This document shows positions 40,128 to 48,300 of a stretch of 53,696 nt of DNA, in pieces. The stretch's first letter is position 1; the number at the start of each line of letters is the position of its first letter. Source of the DNA: an uncultured Bulleidia sp. (GTDB lineage: Bacteria; Bacillota_I; Bacilli_A; Erysipelotrichales; Erysipelotrichaceae); NCBI GenBank assembly GCA_934757945.1, contig CAKVLT010000003.1, positions 1-53,696 of the forward strand, in the 5' to 3' direction. A program made the position numbers and the translations under genes. Below the pieces are notes generated by a model. The model did not search any database and had not been told where the DNA came from. It was given only the letters and a program-made list of their open reading frames with translations.

Positions 40128-40727
40128 ATGGAAAATCTGGACGAAGTATATTACATGTACAGGATGAATGATGCCTATGCACAGAAGAAACTGATAGGTA
40201 TGATGCAATCTATGGTCAAAACATATGTATTTGATCTCTATCAAAGAAAAGCAATTCCTACAGGTGACTGGGAAGATGCGGTTGCGGTAGGTGTATATGG
40301 AGTGCAGAAAGGTCTGGAGGAGTACAGATATGATAAAGGATGTACGTTAATAACGTATTGCCTGTTGCTGGCAAAAAGAATGATTAACAATGAAATTCGT
40401 GCCCAATATGCCTTCAAAAGAAAGATAGATCGTTGCAAGGTTTCACTCGATGTTGTCGCGGAAGACAGAACATCTGTATTGTATGGAAAACTTCCACGTG
40501 TTAACGGAATGGAATGCCCGGAATACTATGCACGTTATTCTTTATCGCTGGATGAGGTAAGGAAGTGCATAAAGGAATTTACACCAATCCAGCAGGAAGT
40601 GTTGCGGTGCTGTATGGATAATTATACTGCAGATGAAACATGTACAGAACTGGGAATCAGCAGAGCTGTGTATTCCAGAGCACTTACCATAGTCAGAATG
40701 AAGGTAAAAAAGAGCTTATATGCATAA
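40128..40727 (+). CDS. Sigma-70-family sigma factor, SigH-like
   Basis: 199 residues. Region 2 is recognisable (DWEDAVAVGVYGVQKGLEEYRYDKGCTLITYCLLLAKRMINNEIR). The C-terminal region 4 helix-turn-helix is QQEVLRCCMDNYTADETCTELGISRAVYSRAL. The location between rlmB and rpmG-secE-nusG is that of sigH in B. subtilis (where yacP lies between rlmB and sigH; yacP is absent here). Divergence is marked, and no sporulation genes are in the window, so its regulon cannot be assigned; competence or envelope stress are possible. AGAGGAAA precedes the ATG. Confidence 0.85.
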   Translation: MENLDEVYYMYRMNDAYAQKKLIGMMQSMVKTYVFDLYQRKAIPTGDWEDAVAVGVYGVQKGLEEYRYDKGCTLITYCLLLAKRMINNEIRAQYAFKRKIDRCKVSLDVVAEDRTSVLYGKLPRVNGMECPEYYARYSLSLDEVRKCIKEFTPIQQEVLRCCMDNYTADETCTELGISRAVYSRALTIVRMKVKKSLYA

Positions 40728-40732
40728 CTCGA

Positions 40733-40761
40733 TTGACGGGAAAACATCTTTTGTATAGAAT
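40733..40761 (+). promoter_or_regulatory. Promoter of rpmG-secE-nusG
   Basis: TTGACG (40733-40738), 17-nt spacer, TAGAAT (40756-40761), 27 nt before the rpmG ATG. Confidence 0.7.
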
Positions 40762-40788
40762 AAATACGCACTTAAAGGAGTTTTTGTT

Positions 40789-40944
40789 ATGGCTAAAGAC
40801 GACAAGATCATCCTTGCTTGTGAAGTTTGTCTGAGTAATAACTACACAACAAACAGATCAAAGAACAGTAAAGGAAAAAGATTGGAGTTAATGAAATTCT
40901 GCCCAAAGTGTGGCAGAAAGACACTCCATAAAGAAACAAAGTAG
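40789..40944 (+). CDS. rpmG: 50S ribosomal protein L33, zinc-binding form
   Basis: 51 residues, with two CxxC pairs (CEVC and CPKC), so this is the zinc-containing (C+) paralogue. KRLELMKFCPKC and GRKTLHKETK are typical. TAAAGGAG precedes the ATG at 40789. It starts the rpmG-secE-nusG unit. Confidence 0.93.
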   Translation: MAKDDKIILACEVCLSNNYTTNRSKNSKGKRLELMKFCPKCGRKTLHKETK

Positions 40945-40954
40945 GAGGTTTCTC

Positions 40955-41200
40955 ATGACAGCAGAAAAGAAACAGCCAAAGAAAGAAAAGAAACAGAAGG
41001 ACCATTGGTTTACATTACGTGGTATCCGTAAGGAAATCAAACGTGTTATATGGCCTAGGTGGAAGACAACAGATAAGGGACCTGGTATTATCCGAGTTAC
41101 CTGTCAGGTAGTTTTATTTACAGGTTTCTTTGCATTATTCTTTGTCTTATGTAATTTCGCAATTACGTATTTATTAAAGTTTATTGGAGTTGGAGTATAA
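40955..41200 (+). CDS. secE: Protein translocase subunit SecE
   Basis: 81 residues from the ATG at 40955 (TAGGAGG before it); a longer TTG-type frame overlaps rpmG and is rejected. A lysine-rich N-terminal extension, the conserved IRKEIKRVIWPRW amphipathic segment, and one transmembrane helix (about 49-73). It forms SecYEG with proteins encoded elsewhere. Confidence 0.93.
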   Translation: MTAEKKQPKKEKKQKDHWFTLRGIRKEIKRVIWPRWKTTDKGPGIIRVTCQVVLFTGFFALFFVLCNFAITYLLKFIGVGV

Positions 41201-41203
41201 AAC

Positions 41204-41797
41204 ATGGTGGATGAAAATCAGAAAGAAAAAGGAAAACAGGCTATAGATGATCAGCATACAAAACGCTGGTATGTAGTCAACACATATGCCGGACACGAAA
41301 ATAAGGTAAAAGAAAACCTGGAAAAACGTGTTGAGACTATGGGTATTCAGGATTGTCTTTTCCGTGTTGTTATTGCTGAAGAACCTGAGATTGAAATCAA
41401 GGGTAATAAACAGGTTGAAAAGATGCATAACTTATTCCCTGGATATGTCTTCGTTGAAATGATGATGACAGATGAAGCATGGTATGTTGTGCGTAATACA
41501 CCTGGTGTTACAGGATTTATCGGATCTTCCGGTGGTGGTGCAAAACCATTCCCTGTTGCACCTGATGAAATGGAATCTATTCTGCGCAGAGTTGGTCAGT
41601 CAGATAAGAGAATTGAAGTCAGCTTTGCAGTTGGTGACAAGGTGCGTATTCTTTCCGGTCCTTTTGGAAGCAAGGAAGGAACAGTTATCTCTATGAACGA
41701 TCAGACACAGAGTGCAAGTGTTCTTATCAATCTGTTCTCCAGAGAAACACCAATGGATATCGCATATTCCAATATTGAAAAGATTGAAGAAGAATAA
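41204..41797 (+). CDS. nusG: Transcription termination/antitermination protein NusG
   Basis: 197 residues. An N-terminal NGN domain (WYVVNTYAGHENKVKENLEKR, NLFPGYVFVEM) and a C-terminal KOW domain (GDKVRILSGPFGSKEGTV). A ~20-residue charged N-terminal extension is present. It ends at a terminator that separates it from rplK. Confidence 0.96.
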   Translation: MVDENQKEKGKQAIDDQHTKRWYVVNTYAGHENKVKENLEKRVETMGIQDCLFRVVIAEEPEIEIKGNKQVEKMHNLFPGYVFVEMMMTDEAWYVVRNTPGVTGFIGSSGGGAKPFPVAPDEMESILRRVGQSDKRIEVSFAVGDKVRILSGPFGSKEGTVISMNDQTQSASVLINLFSRETPMDIAYSNIEKIEEE

Positions 41798-41821
41798 GGG
41801 GTATACTCTTATTCTTTTTTT
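41790..41821 (+). terminator. Terminator after nusG
   Basis: AAGAATAAG (41790-41798), 9-nt loop, CTTATTCTT (41808-41816), then T. The 5' arm overlaps the nusG stop codon. Confidence 0.8.
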
Positions 41822-41831
41822 GATTTACAGG

Positions 41832-41860
41832 TTGACAGAGACCTTATTGCAGGATAATAT
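41832..41860 (+). promoter_or_regulatory. Promoter of rplK-rplA
   Basis: TTGACA (41832-41837), 17-nt spacer, TAATAT (41855-41860). Near-consensus. Confidence 0.8.
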
Positions 41861-41866
41861 AAACGA

Positions 41867-41966
41867 GCACGTTTACGTGCGATTTTAAGCATGCGTGGGA
41901 GGATGATTGCAAACATCCGCAGTAACCACTGCATGTGGAAACTCAAAGAATAAGGAGGAAAGCCAC
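41867..41966 (+). promoter_or_regulatory. Structured leader of rplK-rplA, possible L1 autoregulatory site
   Basis: About 100 nt of untranslated leader. It contains the hairpin GCACG-TTTA-CGTGC (about 41867-41880) and further pairing around GATGATTGCAAACATC and CCGCAG...CTGCATGTGG. L11-L1 operons are commonly controlled by L1 binding to their mRNA leader. I did not find a certain match to that motif. Confidence 0.35.
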
Positions 41967-42389
41967 ATGGCAAAGAAAATTGCAAAAATTTCTAAATTGC
42001 AGTTCGCAGCAGGCGGAGCTAAACCAGGTCCAGCTTTAGCTGCAGCAGGCATTAACATGCCTAAATTCTGTACAGAATTCAACGACAAAACTAAGGACAG
42101 AAAGGGTGATATCGTTCCAGTTATCATCACAGCTTATGAAGATAAGTCTTTCGACTTCGTTTTAAAGACAACTCCAGCAGCAGTTCTGTTATTGAAAGCT
42201 GCAGGTGTTTCCAAGGGTTCTGGTACACCAAAGACTGTTAAAGCAGGTAAGATTACAAAAGATCAGTTAAGAGAAATCGCTGAATATAAGATGCCTGACT
42301 TAAATGCTAACGATGTTGAAGCAGCTATGAAGATTGTAGCTGGTACAGCTCGTAACATGGGTATCACAGTAGAAGGAATGGAGGACTAA
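41967..42389 (+). CDS. rplK: 50S ribosomal protein L11
   Basis: 140 residues from the ATG at 41967, with AAGGAGGAA before it. KLQFAAGGAKPGPALAAAGINM is the conserved N-terminal domain; the C-terminal rRNA-binding domain follows. A TTG-started extension covering the leader is rejected. Codon use is that of a highly expressed gene. Confidence 0.97.
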   Translation: MAKKIAKISKLQFAAGGAKPGPALAAAGINMPKFCTEFNDKTKDRKGDIVPVIITAYEDKSFDFVLKTTPAAVLLLKAAGVSKGSGTPKTVKAGKITKDQLREIAEYKMPDLNANDVEAAMKIVAGTARNMGITVEGMED

Positions 42390-42393
42390 TTTC

Positions 42394-43071
42394 ATGGCAG
42401 GTAAGAAGTATAAAGCAGCATTAGCTATGGTAGATTCTTCCAAAGCTTATACATATCAGGAAGCTGTTGCATTAGCAAAGAAAACAGCAACAACTAAATT
42501 CGATTCTTCTGTAGAAGTTAGCTTCTGCTTAAATGTTGACCCTCGTCAGGCTGACCAGAACATCCGTGGTGCTATGGTTCTTCCTAACGGAACAGGTAAG
42601 ACACAGAGAGTATTAGTAGTTACTCAGGGTGCTAAGGCTGATGAAGCTAAGGCGGCTGGTGCTGACATTGTCGGTGCTGCTGATGTCATCGAACAGATTC
42701 AGCACGGCTGGATGGACTTCGATATCATCGTTGCTACACCAGATATGATGGGTCAGTTAGGCCGTTTAGGTAAGATCTTAGGTCCTCGTGGTTTAATGCC
42801 AAACCCTAAGACAGGTACAGTAACAATGAACGTTACTCAGGCTATTGAAGAAATCAAGAAAGGTAAAGTTGAATACCGTGTTGACAAAGATGGTAACGTC
42901 AATGCCATGATCGGTAAAGTTTCCTTTACTGATGAAGCTTTAGCTGAAAACTACAAAGCTCTGTTCGACCAGCTTGTAAAAGTTAAGCCATCTACAGTTA
43001 AGGGTGCATATATCAAGAACATCACTGTTTCTACAACAATGGGTCCTGGTATCAAAGTATCTTTAGACTAA
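42394..43071 (+). CDS. rplA: 50S ribosomal protein L1
   Basis: 225 residues; GDIVGAADVIEQIQHGWMDFD-like segment, GRLGKILGPRGLMPNPKTGTV and the closing TMGPGIKV. It follows rplK by 4 nt and is followed by a terminator; rplJ-rplL are not adjacent in this window. Confidence 0.97.
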   Translation: MAGKKYKAALAMVDSSKAYTYQEAVALAKKTATTKFDSSVEVSFCLNVDPRQADQNIRGAMVLPNGTGKTQRVLVVTQGAKADEAKAAGADIVGAADVIEQIQHGWMDFDIIVATPDMMGQLGRLGKILGPRGLMPNPKTGTVTMNVTQAIEEIKKGKVEYRVDKDGNVNAMIGKVSFTDEALAENYKALFDQLVKVKPSTVKGAYIKNITVSTTMGPGIKVSLD

Positions 43072-43083
43072 TTGGTAATCTTG

Positions 43084-43112
43084 AAAGATGTCAGAATATG
43101 GCATCTTTTTTT
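43084..43112 (+). terminator. Terminator of rplK-rplA
   Basis: AAAGATGTC (43084-43092), 7-nt loop, GGCATCTTT (43100-43108; one G-U), then T. Confidence 0.78.
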
Positions 43113-43120
43113 GTTATAAT
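43112..43120 (+). promoter_or_regulatory. Extended -10 promoter of the two membrane-protein genes
   Basis: TGT-TATAAT, immediately after the rplA terminator and 26 nt before the next ATG. Confidence 0.5.
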
Positions 43121-43146
43121 CTTGATTGTAAATTTGTGAGGTAAAT

Positions 43147-43743
43147 ATGAATCTGTCTGTTGGTTTTATGAGTAGTGTGCTTGGAGGAATTGGTGTGATA
43201 GCCTATCTTGTAGCACCGTTTCTTGAAGAAAATAAAAAGGCGTTTTATGCAAGACTGTTGTCTCAGGTGTTTTTTGGACTGATGTTTTTTTACATCGGAT
43301 GTCTTGCGGGTGTTTCCTATTATGCTTTTTTGTTATTGTCCGGACTATTTCAGAAACAGATAGAACATAATAAGATTGTGTCTGTAGTATATGGAAGTAT
43401 TGCCATGGCTGTTACATTCTTTGTGAATAATACAGGTAATTCCGGTATTGTACTGGCTGTATCTTTATTGCTGATTTTCTTACCGATTAATGAGGATACC
43501 ATGTTAACAACCACATCTTATATTGATGTACTGACATCTCTTGCACTGGCATATTATTCTTTAAATGTGAAAGCATGGGTGTCTTTGGCGTTTGCGATTA
43601 TTTTATTATTGATCGCTGTGGCTGGTCTTGTGTCCAACATTAAATTATCCAGAGCAGGTGGTTTAAAGGCTGTGGAAAGAGAAGAAATGGAATATCAGAG
43701 AAAGAAAGCACAGAATAAAAAGAACAGAAAGACAGGCAGATGA
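43147..43743 (+). CDS. Multi-pass membrane protein, possibly YgjV-like
   Basis: 198 residues with six to seven transmembrane segments over residues 5-165 and a very basic cytosolic tail (KKAQNKKNRK). The pattern of short helices resembles the YgjV-type inner-membrane family, but I cannot confirm this by eye. GTGAGGT precedes the ATG. It overlaps the next gene by 4 nt. Confidence 0.65.
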   Translation: MNLSVGFMSSVLGGIGVIAYLVAPFLEENKKAFYARLLSQVFFGLMFFYIGCLAGVSYYAFLLLSGLFQKQIEHNKIVSVVYGSIAMAVTFFVNNTGNSGIVLAVSLLLIFLPINEDTMLTTTSYIDVLTSLALAYYSLNVKAWVSLAFAIILLLIAVAGLVSNIKLSRAGGLKAVEREEMEYQRKKAQNKKNRKTGR

Positions 43744-44381
43744 TGAAGAACGGTTTCAGATGGCTATTTTATGTTTTGGGTATTTTAATACTGGCATTAG
43801 GATTGACTCTGAACACTAAAGCAAATCTTGGAGTATCTCCTATTATTTCTACTGCGTATATTACAAGTGGACTTACAGGATTTTCTTTTGGAGATGTAAC
43901 TTTTGTATTGTACTGTCTGTTTGTTGTGGCAGAGTTGCTGTTATTAGGGAAAGATTTTAAGATTTTATTACAGATACCTTTCAGTATTGTATTCACAAGA
44001 TTCTTAAATCTTTTTACTGACTGGATTCCTGTAATGCATACTTTACCTTCACAGTTATGCTTGTTAGCACTGGCTGTTATCTGTACAGGTATTGGTGCTG
44101 CATTAACAGTAGATATGGAAATTGTACCGAATCCTGGAGATGGAATAGTACATGCCACAGCAAAGAAGATCCATAAAGAGATGGGATTTACGAAGAATAT
44201 CTTTGATGCATGCTGTATTTGTATTACTTTATGTGCAGGATTTATTTTCAACAAACCTTTTTATGGTATAGGACTTGGAACAGTACTGGCTATGATTGGG
44301 GTAGGAAGAGTGATTGCTCTGTTTAATAAACTATTTAAAGATAAGTGTCAGACATTGGCAGGAATGAAGGATCAGATGTAA
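43740..44381 (+). CDS. YczE/YyaS/YitT-family membrane protein
   Basis: 213 residues with about five transmembrane helices. The N-terminal LGLTLNTKANLGVSPIISTAY and the VDMEIVPNPGDGIVHATAKK segment are typical of the YczE/YitT group, whose transport function is unknown. Coupled to the preceding gene through ATGA. Confidence 0.8.
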   Translation: MMKNGFRWLFYVLGILILALGLTLNTKANLGVSPIISTAYITSGLTGFSFGDVTFVLYCLFVVAELLLLGKDFKILLQIPFSIVFTRFLNLFTDWIPVMHTLPSQLCLLALAVICTGIGAALTVDMEIVPNPGDGIVHATAKKIHKEMGFTKNIFDACCICITLCAGFIFNKPFYGIGLGTVLAMIGVGRVIALFNKLFKDKCQTLAGMKDQM

Positions 44382-44411
44382 AAACTGGTCTTTTTCTTTT
44401 GGGTATAAGAA

Positions 44412-44440
44412 AAGCACATGTTTATCAGAAACATGTGCTT
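44412..44440 (-). terminator. Terminator between the membrane-protein genes and pcp
   Basis: AAGCACATGTTT (44412-44423), 5-nt loop, AAACATGTGCTT (44429-44440), a perfect 12-bp stem. It terminates pcp and may act in both directions. Confidence 0.8.
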
Positions 44441-44448
44441 ACCTGATC

Positions 44449-45090
44449 TTAGTGAGTTTTACCACCAGAAACTTTAATGTCTTCTTCGTTCAGGACAATA
44501 GCTTCAATAGCAGCTGTCAGTCCTTTAACGATGTCATCTAAAGACATGCTGGCTGTGTTAGCCTTACCTACAGCCTGAGATGTCATGAATGGAATATGAA
44601 TGAATCCACTCTTCTTACCTGGGAATTTGTGTTCACAGATATATCTTACACCGTATAATACATGGTTACATACGAATGTACCTGCAGTGTTGGATACAGA
44701 AGCAGGAATACCAGCTTTCTTAACGTTTTCTACCATTGCTTTAATAGGTAAAGCAGAGAAGTAAGCAGCTGGACCATCTGCAAAAATTGGTTCATCTACA
44801 GGAGTATTACCTTCATTATCTTTAATACGGAAGTCGTCGCAATTGATGCCGACTCTTTCTACTGTGATGTCTGGTCTTCCACCAGCCTGTCCAATGGAAA
44901 CAATCACATCAGGATCACATTCCTTAATTGCTTCTTCAACCTTCTGCAGTGATTTATGAGCTACTGTAGGGATTTCAACCTTAACGATTTCTGCGCCTGC
45001 AATTGTATCTGGTAATAGCTTAACAGATTCAATTGCCGGGTTAATTGGTTCGCCTCCAAACGGATCAAAACCTGTAACTAAAATTTTCAT
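44449..45090 (-). CDS. pcp: Pyrrolidone-carboxylate (pyroglutamyl) peptidase I
   Basis: Removes N-terminal pyroglutamate (5-oxoproline) from peptides. 213 residues. The catalytic triad regions are visible: Glu in GGRPDITVERV, Cys in NTAGTFVCNHVLY and His in GFIHIPF. GGAAGG lies before the ATG on the minus strand. The 5-oxoproline transporter genes at 51515-53172 are its usual partners, but here they are split from it by the adhesin locus. Confidence 0.95.
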   Translation of the reverse strand: MKILVTGFDPFGGEPINPAIESVKLLPDTIAGAEIVKVEIPTVAHKSLQKVEEAIKECDPDVIVSIGQAGGRPDITVERVGINCDDFRIKDNEGNTPVDEPIFADGPAAYFSALPIKAMVENVKKAGIPASVSNTAGTFVCNHVLYGVRYICEHKFPGKKSGFIHIPFMTSQAVGKANTASMSLDDIVKGLTAAIEAIVLNEEDIKVSGGKTH

Positions 45091-45115
45091 AAATTTATAC
45101 CTTCCTTGTTTGAAA

Positions 45116-45124
45116 ATTATAGCA
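45116..45124 (-). promoter_or_regulatory. Extended -10 promoter of pcp
   Basis: TGC-TATAAT on the minus strand, 25 nt before the pcp ATG. It is divergent from the adhesin promoter. Confidence 0.55.
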
Positions 45125-45131
45125 TAAACAC

Positions 45132-45159
45132 TTGAATTTTAAAAATGAGCGGTTATAGA
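45132..45159 (+). promoter_or_regulatory. Promoter of the adhesin riboswitch transcript
   Basis: TTGAAT (45132-45137), 16-nt spacer, TATAGA (45154-45159). Confidence 0.55.
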
Positions 45160-45215
45160 ATAGATATGCATAAACATTGTTAATTTTATGGATAATTAAC
45201 GATGGTCAAAATTTA

Positions 45216-45293
45216 TTACCAAAAATACTAAAAGGTATTGACGGAAAGTCATGGGGCTAAGTCTTGTAAAAAAGATATGCTTGCCAGATTGCG
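45216..45293 (+). ncRNA. Cyclic-dinucleotide riboswitch aptamer, GEMM-I-like
   Basis: The order of elements matches the GEMM-I (c-di-GMP-I) consensus. CAAA (45220-45223) is joined directly to a hairpin AATACT-AAAA-GGTATT (45224-45239) with an A-rich tetraloop. GACGGAAAGTC (45240-45250; consensus GACGCAAAGCC) follows, then ATGGGGCTAAG (consensus ..GGGCUAAG), a P3 arm TCTT/AAGA (45262-45274) and TGCTTGCCAGATTGC (consensus GCCxGGUUGC). The terminal P1 helix is not obvious. The base two positions 5' of the C of CAAA is A (45218), the place where c-di-GMP aptamers usually have G. A terminator overlaps the 3' end, and a surface adhesin follows. Confidence 0.62.
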
Positions 45294-45329
45294 CTGTAAC
45301 ATATGAGGGGTTCCAGTGCTTTTTATTTT
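45291..45329 (+). terminator. Riboswitch-associated terminator before the adhesin gene
   Basis: GCGCTGTAAC (45291-45300) pairs with GTTCCAGTGC (45310-45319), with one mismatch and one G-U, followed by TTTTTATTTT. Its 5' arm begins within the 3' end of the GEMM-like aptamer, 45 nt before the ATG, so aptamer folding and terminator folding probably compete. Confidence 0.65.
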
Positions 45330-45364
45330 CTATAAGTGTTTAGAGGGAAGAGTGGGAAAACATT

Positions 45365-48300
45365 ATGAGAAAAGGTTTAGTAAAGAAATTTTGGATTTTT
45401 ATGGTTTCGTTACTGATGATCATTGGTAACATGCAGAGTTTTGTGTTTGCGGAAGGAGAAAGTAATCTACAGGGGTATGCCAATGTAACTAAAGTAGAAT
45501 ACAAAGATTCCACTGGAGTATGGCATGATATTACTGATACTTCAGGTACTGCAATCAAAAACAACACAGAACTTCGTTTTAATGGAGAGTTTGGCATTTC
45601 CAATATTGACCATAAAAATGAAGATGCTACTTTAGACATTGATTTGGGTGCTATCAATGTGACAGTAAATGATTATGCAAGAAGTCTGATTAAACCTGGT
45701 AGTGGCTGGACATCTGAATATGAAATTAAGAATAACCATTTAGTTATTTATCTGACAGCTAAAGACAGACTGCAAAGTGATATAGAAGGGGATTTTGAAA
45801 TCAACGGTAAAGTCACAATTACGGATAGTGCTATTCAAGATGGTCAATCTGTACCTATTAAATTAGATGGTAAAACTATTACTATTACATATGACAATCC
45901 TCCGACAACCAGTGTATTATCCGCTAATAAAATGCTCGATCGGGGGGGGGTATATAAAGGTGCTGATGGTAATTACTATCAAAACTACAAAATAGAATTA
46001 AGAGCAGAAGGTGGTAATGTAAGAATCACTTCTTTTAATGATACTTTAGGAAGCAGTTTAACTTATTCTGGCCCGGTTTCTGTTAAAAATGCTGATGGAA
46101 CCGTTTCTACCTATAATTCTATTCAGGAGATTCCTGCAACGGAATTAGCCAAAGACACAAGTATGACAATCAGTTATACTGCAAAGCTTAATAAAACTGA
46201 AAATGAACTGTTTAATAATAATTATTATGATGGCACATATACTAACAGGTTTAATGCAGGCTACACAAACAATAGAGATGAAGAAAAAAATACCGGAGAT
46301 AGAGAGGTTACTGTAACTGTAAATAAGCCGACAGTAAACAAATCTGGTGTATATGATTCTGCACACAACTCTATAATATGGACAATAGTTATTGATATAC
46401 AATCATATAAGGATCTCGTTGATGGAGATGTTCATTCATTAGCATCCTATTTATCCGAAGCAGGTATCACTGATACTGCAGGAGAAGGATTGGAAAATGT
46501 TGTGTTGACATCAGATAATTTTATTGCTGATGGAAATGGAAAGTTTACTGCAACATATACAACCCCAATTAAAGAGGGAGTAGATATTTCCAACGGAAAA
46601 ACATTTACAAATGATGTGACAGTTAACTTTAAAGATAATGTTGTTTCAAATACTGGTACAGTTACAATTGGCCCTACAAAAGAGTATATACAGAAAACAT
46701 TTGATAGTGTGGATCCTTTAACAGGTATTTTCACATGGAAAGTAAGTGTAAAATTAGAAGAAGGGATGAAGGAAGTATCGTTACTTGACCAACCGGATAA
46801 TACTACACAGAATCCCAAAGCATATAGAATTCTTTTGGGTGACACGGTGCTATATGAAAATGGACAAATGACAGAAGCTGCTTCAGGAATTATGTCCAGG
46901 ATTGACCAGTATTACAATGTGGAAATGTTTTTTGATCAGAGCTATGTAGATTCTCATCCTAGTGAAACGTTAGTGTTTACTTATCAGACTCAGTTAAATC
47001 AGAGTGGTCTTGAAAATGGCAGAGAATATACAAATACTGCTCAATTGAATTACACATATGGTACAGATAAAAATTCTCAGTCATCTAGTGCAAAATATAA
47101 ATATGAATCTTTAATCACAAAAAGAGCAACCGGGCAAAATGAATGGGATAATACGTCAGGTGGTAATGCACTTAAGTATACAATTACTGTCGATTTAAAA
47201 GATAATTCTAACTATCACGCAGGCAGTCAGCTTGTAATTAAAGATACTGTGAATAATGGTTTTGTGATTGATCCAAATACCATACAGGTGAGAACATCTA
47301 CATGGAGCCATTTCTATGAAGATAAACCAGATTCTTATTACGGTGAAGTTACATATGATGCAGAGCAACAGGCATTTATAATCACTATTTCCGAAGCATT
47401 ATTCAACTGGGAAGTAAATGGTGGAAAGAAAGAGCTTGAAATCATCTATTATGCTTATCCTTCTGCTGATACACCAATTGGTAATACAAGATTGACAATA
47501 CAGAACAGGGCAGAGGGGACAATTGACGGAAATACTATTGGTACTTCTGTAACAAATACCGACTATACATTACCGGAAGTTTTAAAGAAAACAGCAATTC
47601 AAAGCAGTCATGATGGAGTATTCACTCATACTTTTGTAGATTGGGCTGTAGAAGTAAATCCTGCTGGAGTAAAATTAAATGCTGGGCAGCCAATGACAGC
47701 TGTTGATACATTAGGTGCAAACAGCGTGTTGAGTTACGATTTATCAAGTATAGCTGTAACAAATTTAAGAACTGGAACACCATTAGAAGCTGGTACATAT
47801 ACCTGTAGGTATGATACTGCAACTAATTCTGTAAAATTTACACTTCCAGATGGAATGCCAATAAAAATTGCTTATAAGACCAATATAAATGCGTCTAAAG
47901 GTACTGAGTTAAATGCAACAAATGCTGGTAATACTTTTGTTTTATACGGAAGCAGTAATGATACAATTTCTGAAAAAACATATAACATGGGTGGTGAATA
48001 CAGACCAACTATGGACATATCAGGTACTTCTGCACAGTTAACCATCACAAAGTATGACGCAACTAATAATCAGAATGTTTTGTCTGGAGCTGAATTCCAG
48101 CTTTACAGAGTCAAGTATACGGATGGTGCAATGCATCGTATGTATACAACGCCTATTGCTTTAGATGGACGTACAACATTTACTACTGGAGCAGATGGCA
48201 AAGTAGTTATACAAGGTAATGCGGCAAATGGGTTAAGACTAGATCAGATTTATGAAGTTGTTGAGACCGAGGCACCTGAAGGATATGAAGTGGCTCCTAG

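Noticed and set aside
41907..41966. Possible leader peptide or N-terminal extension of rplK.
   Set aside because: TTG start without a ribosome site; L11 starts at the ATG at 41967 with AAGGAGGAA.
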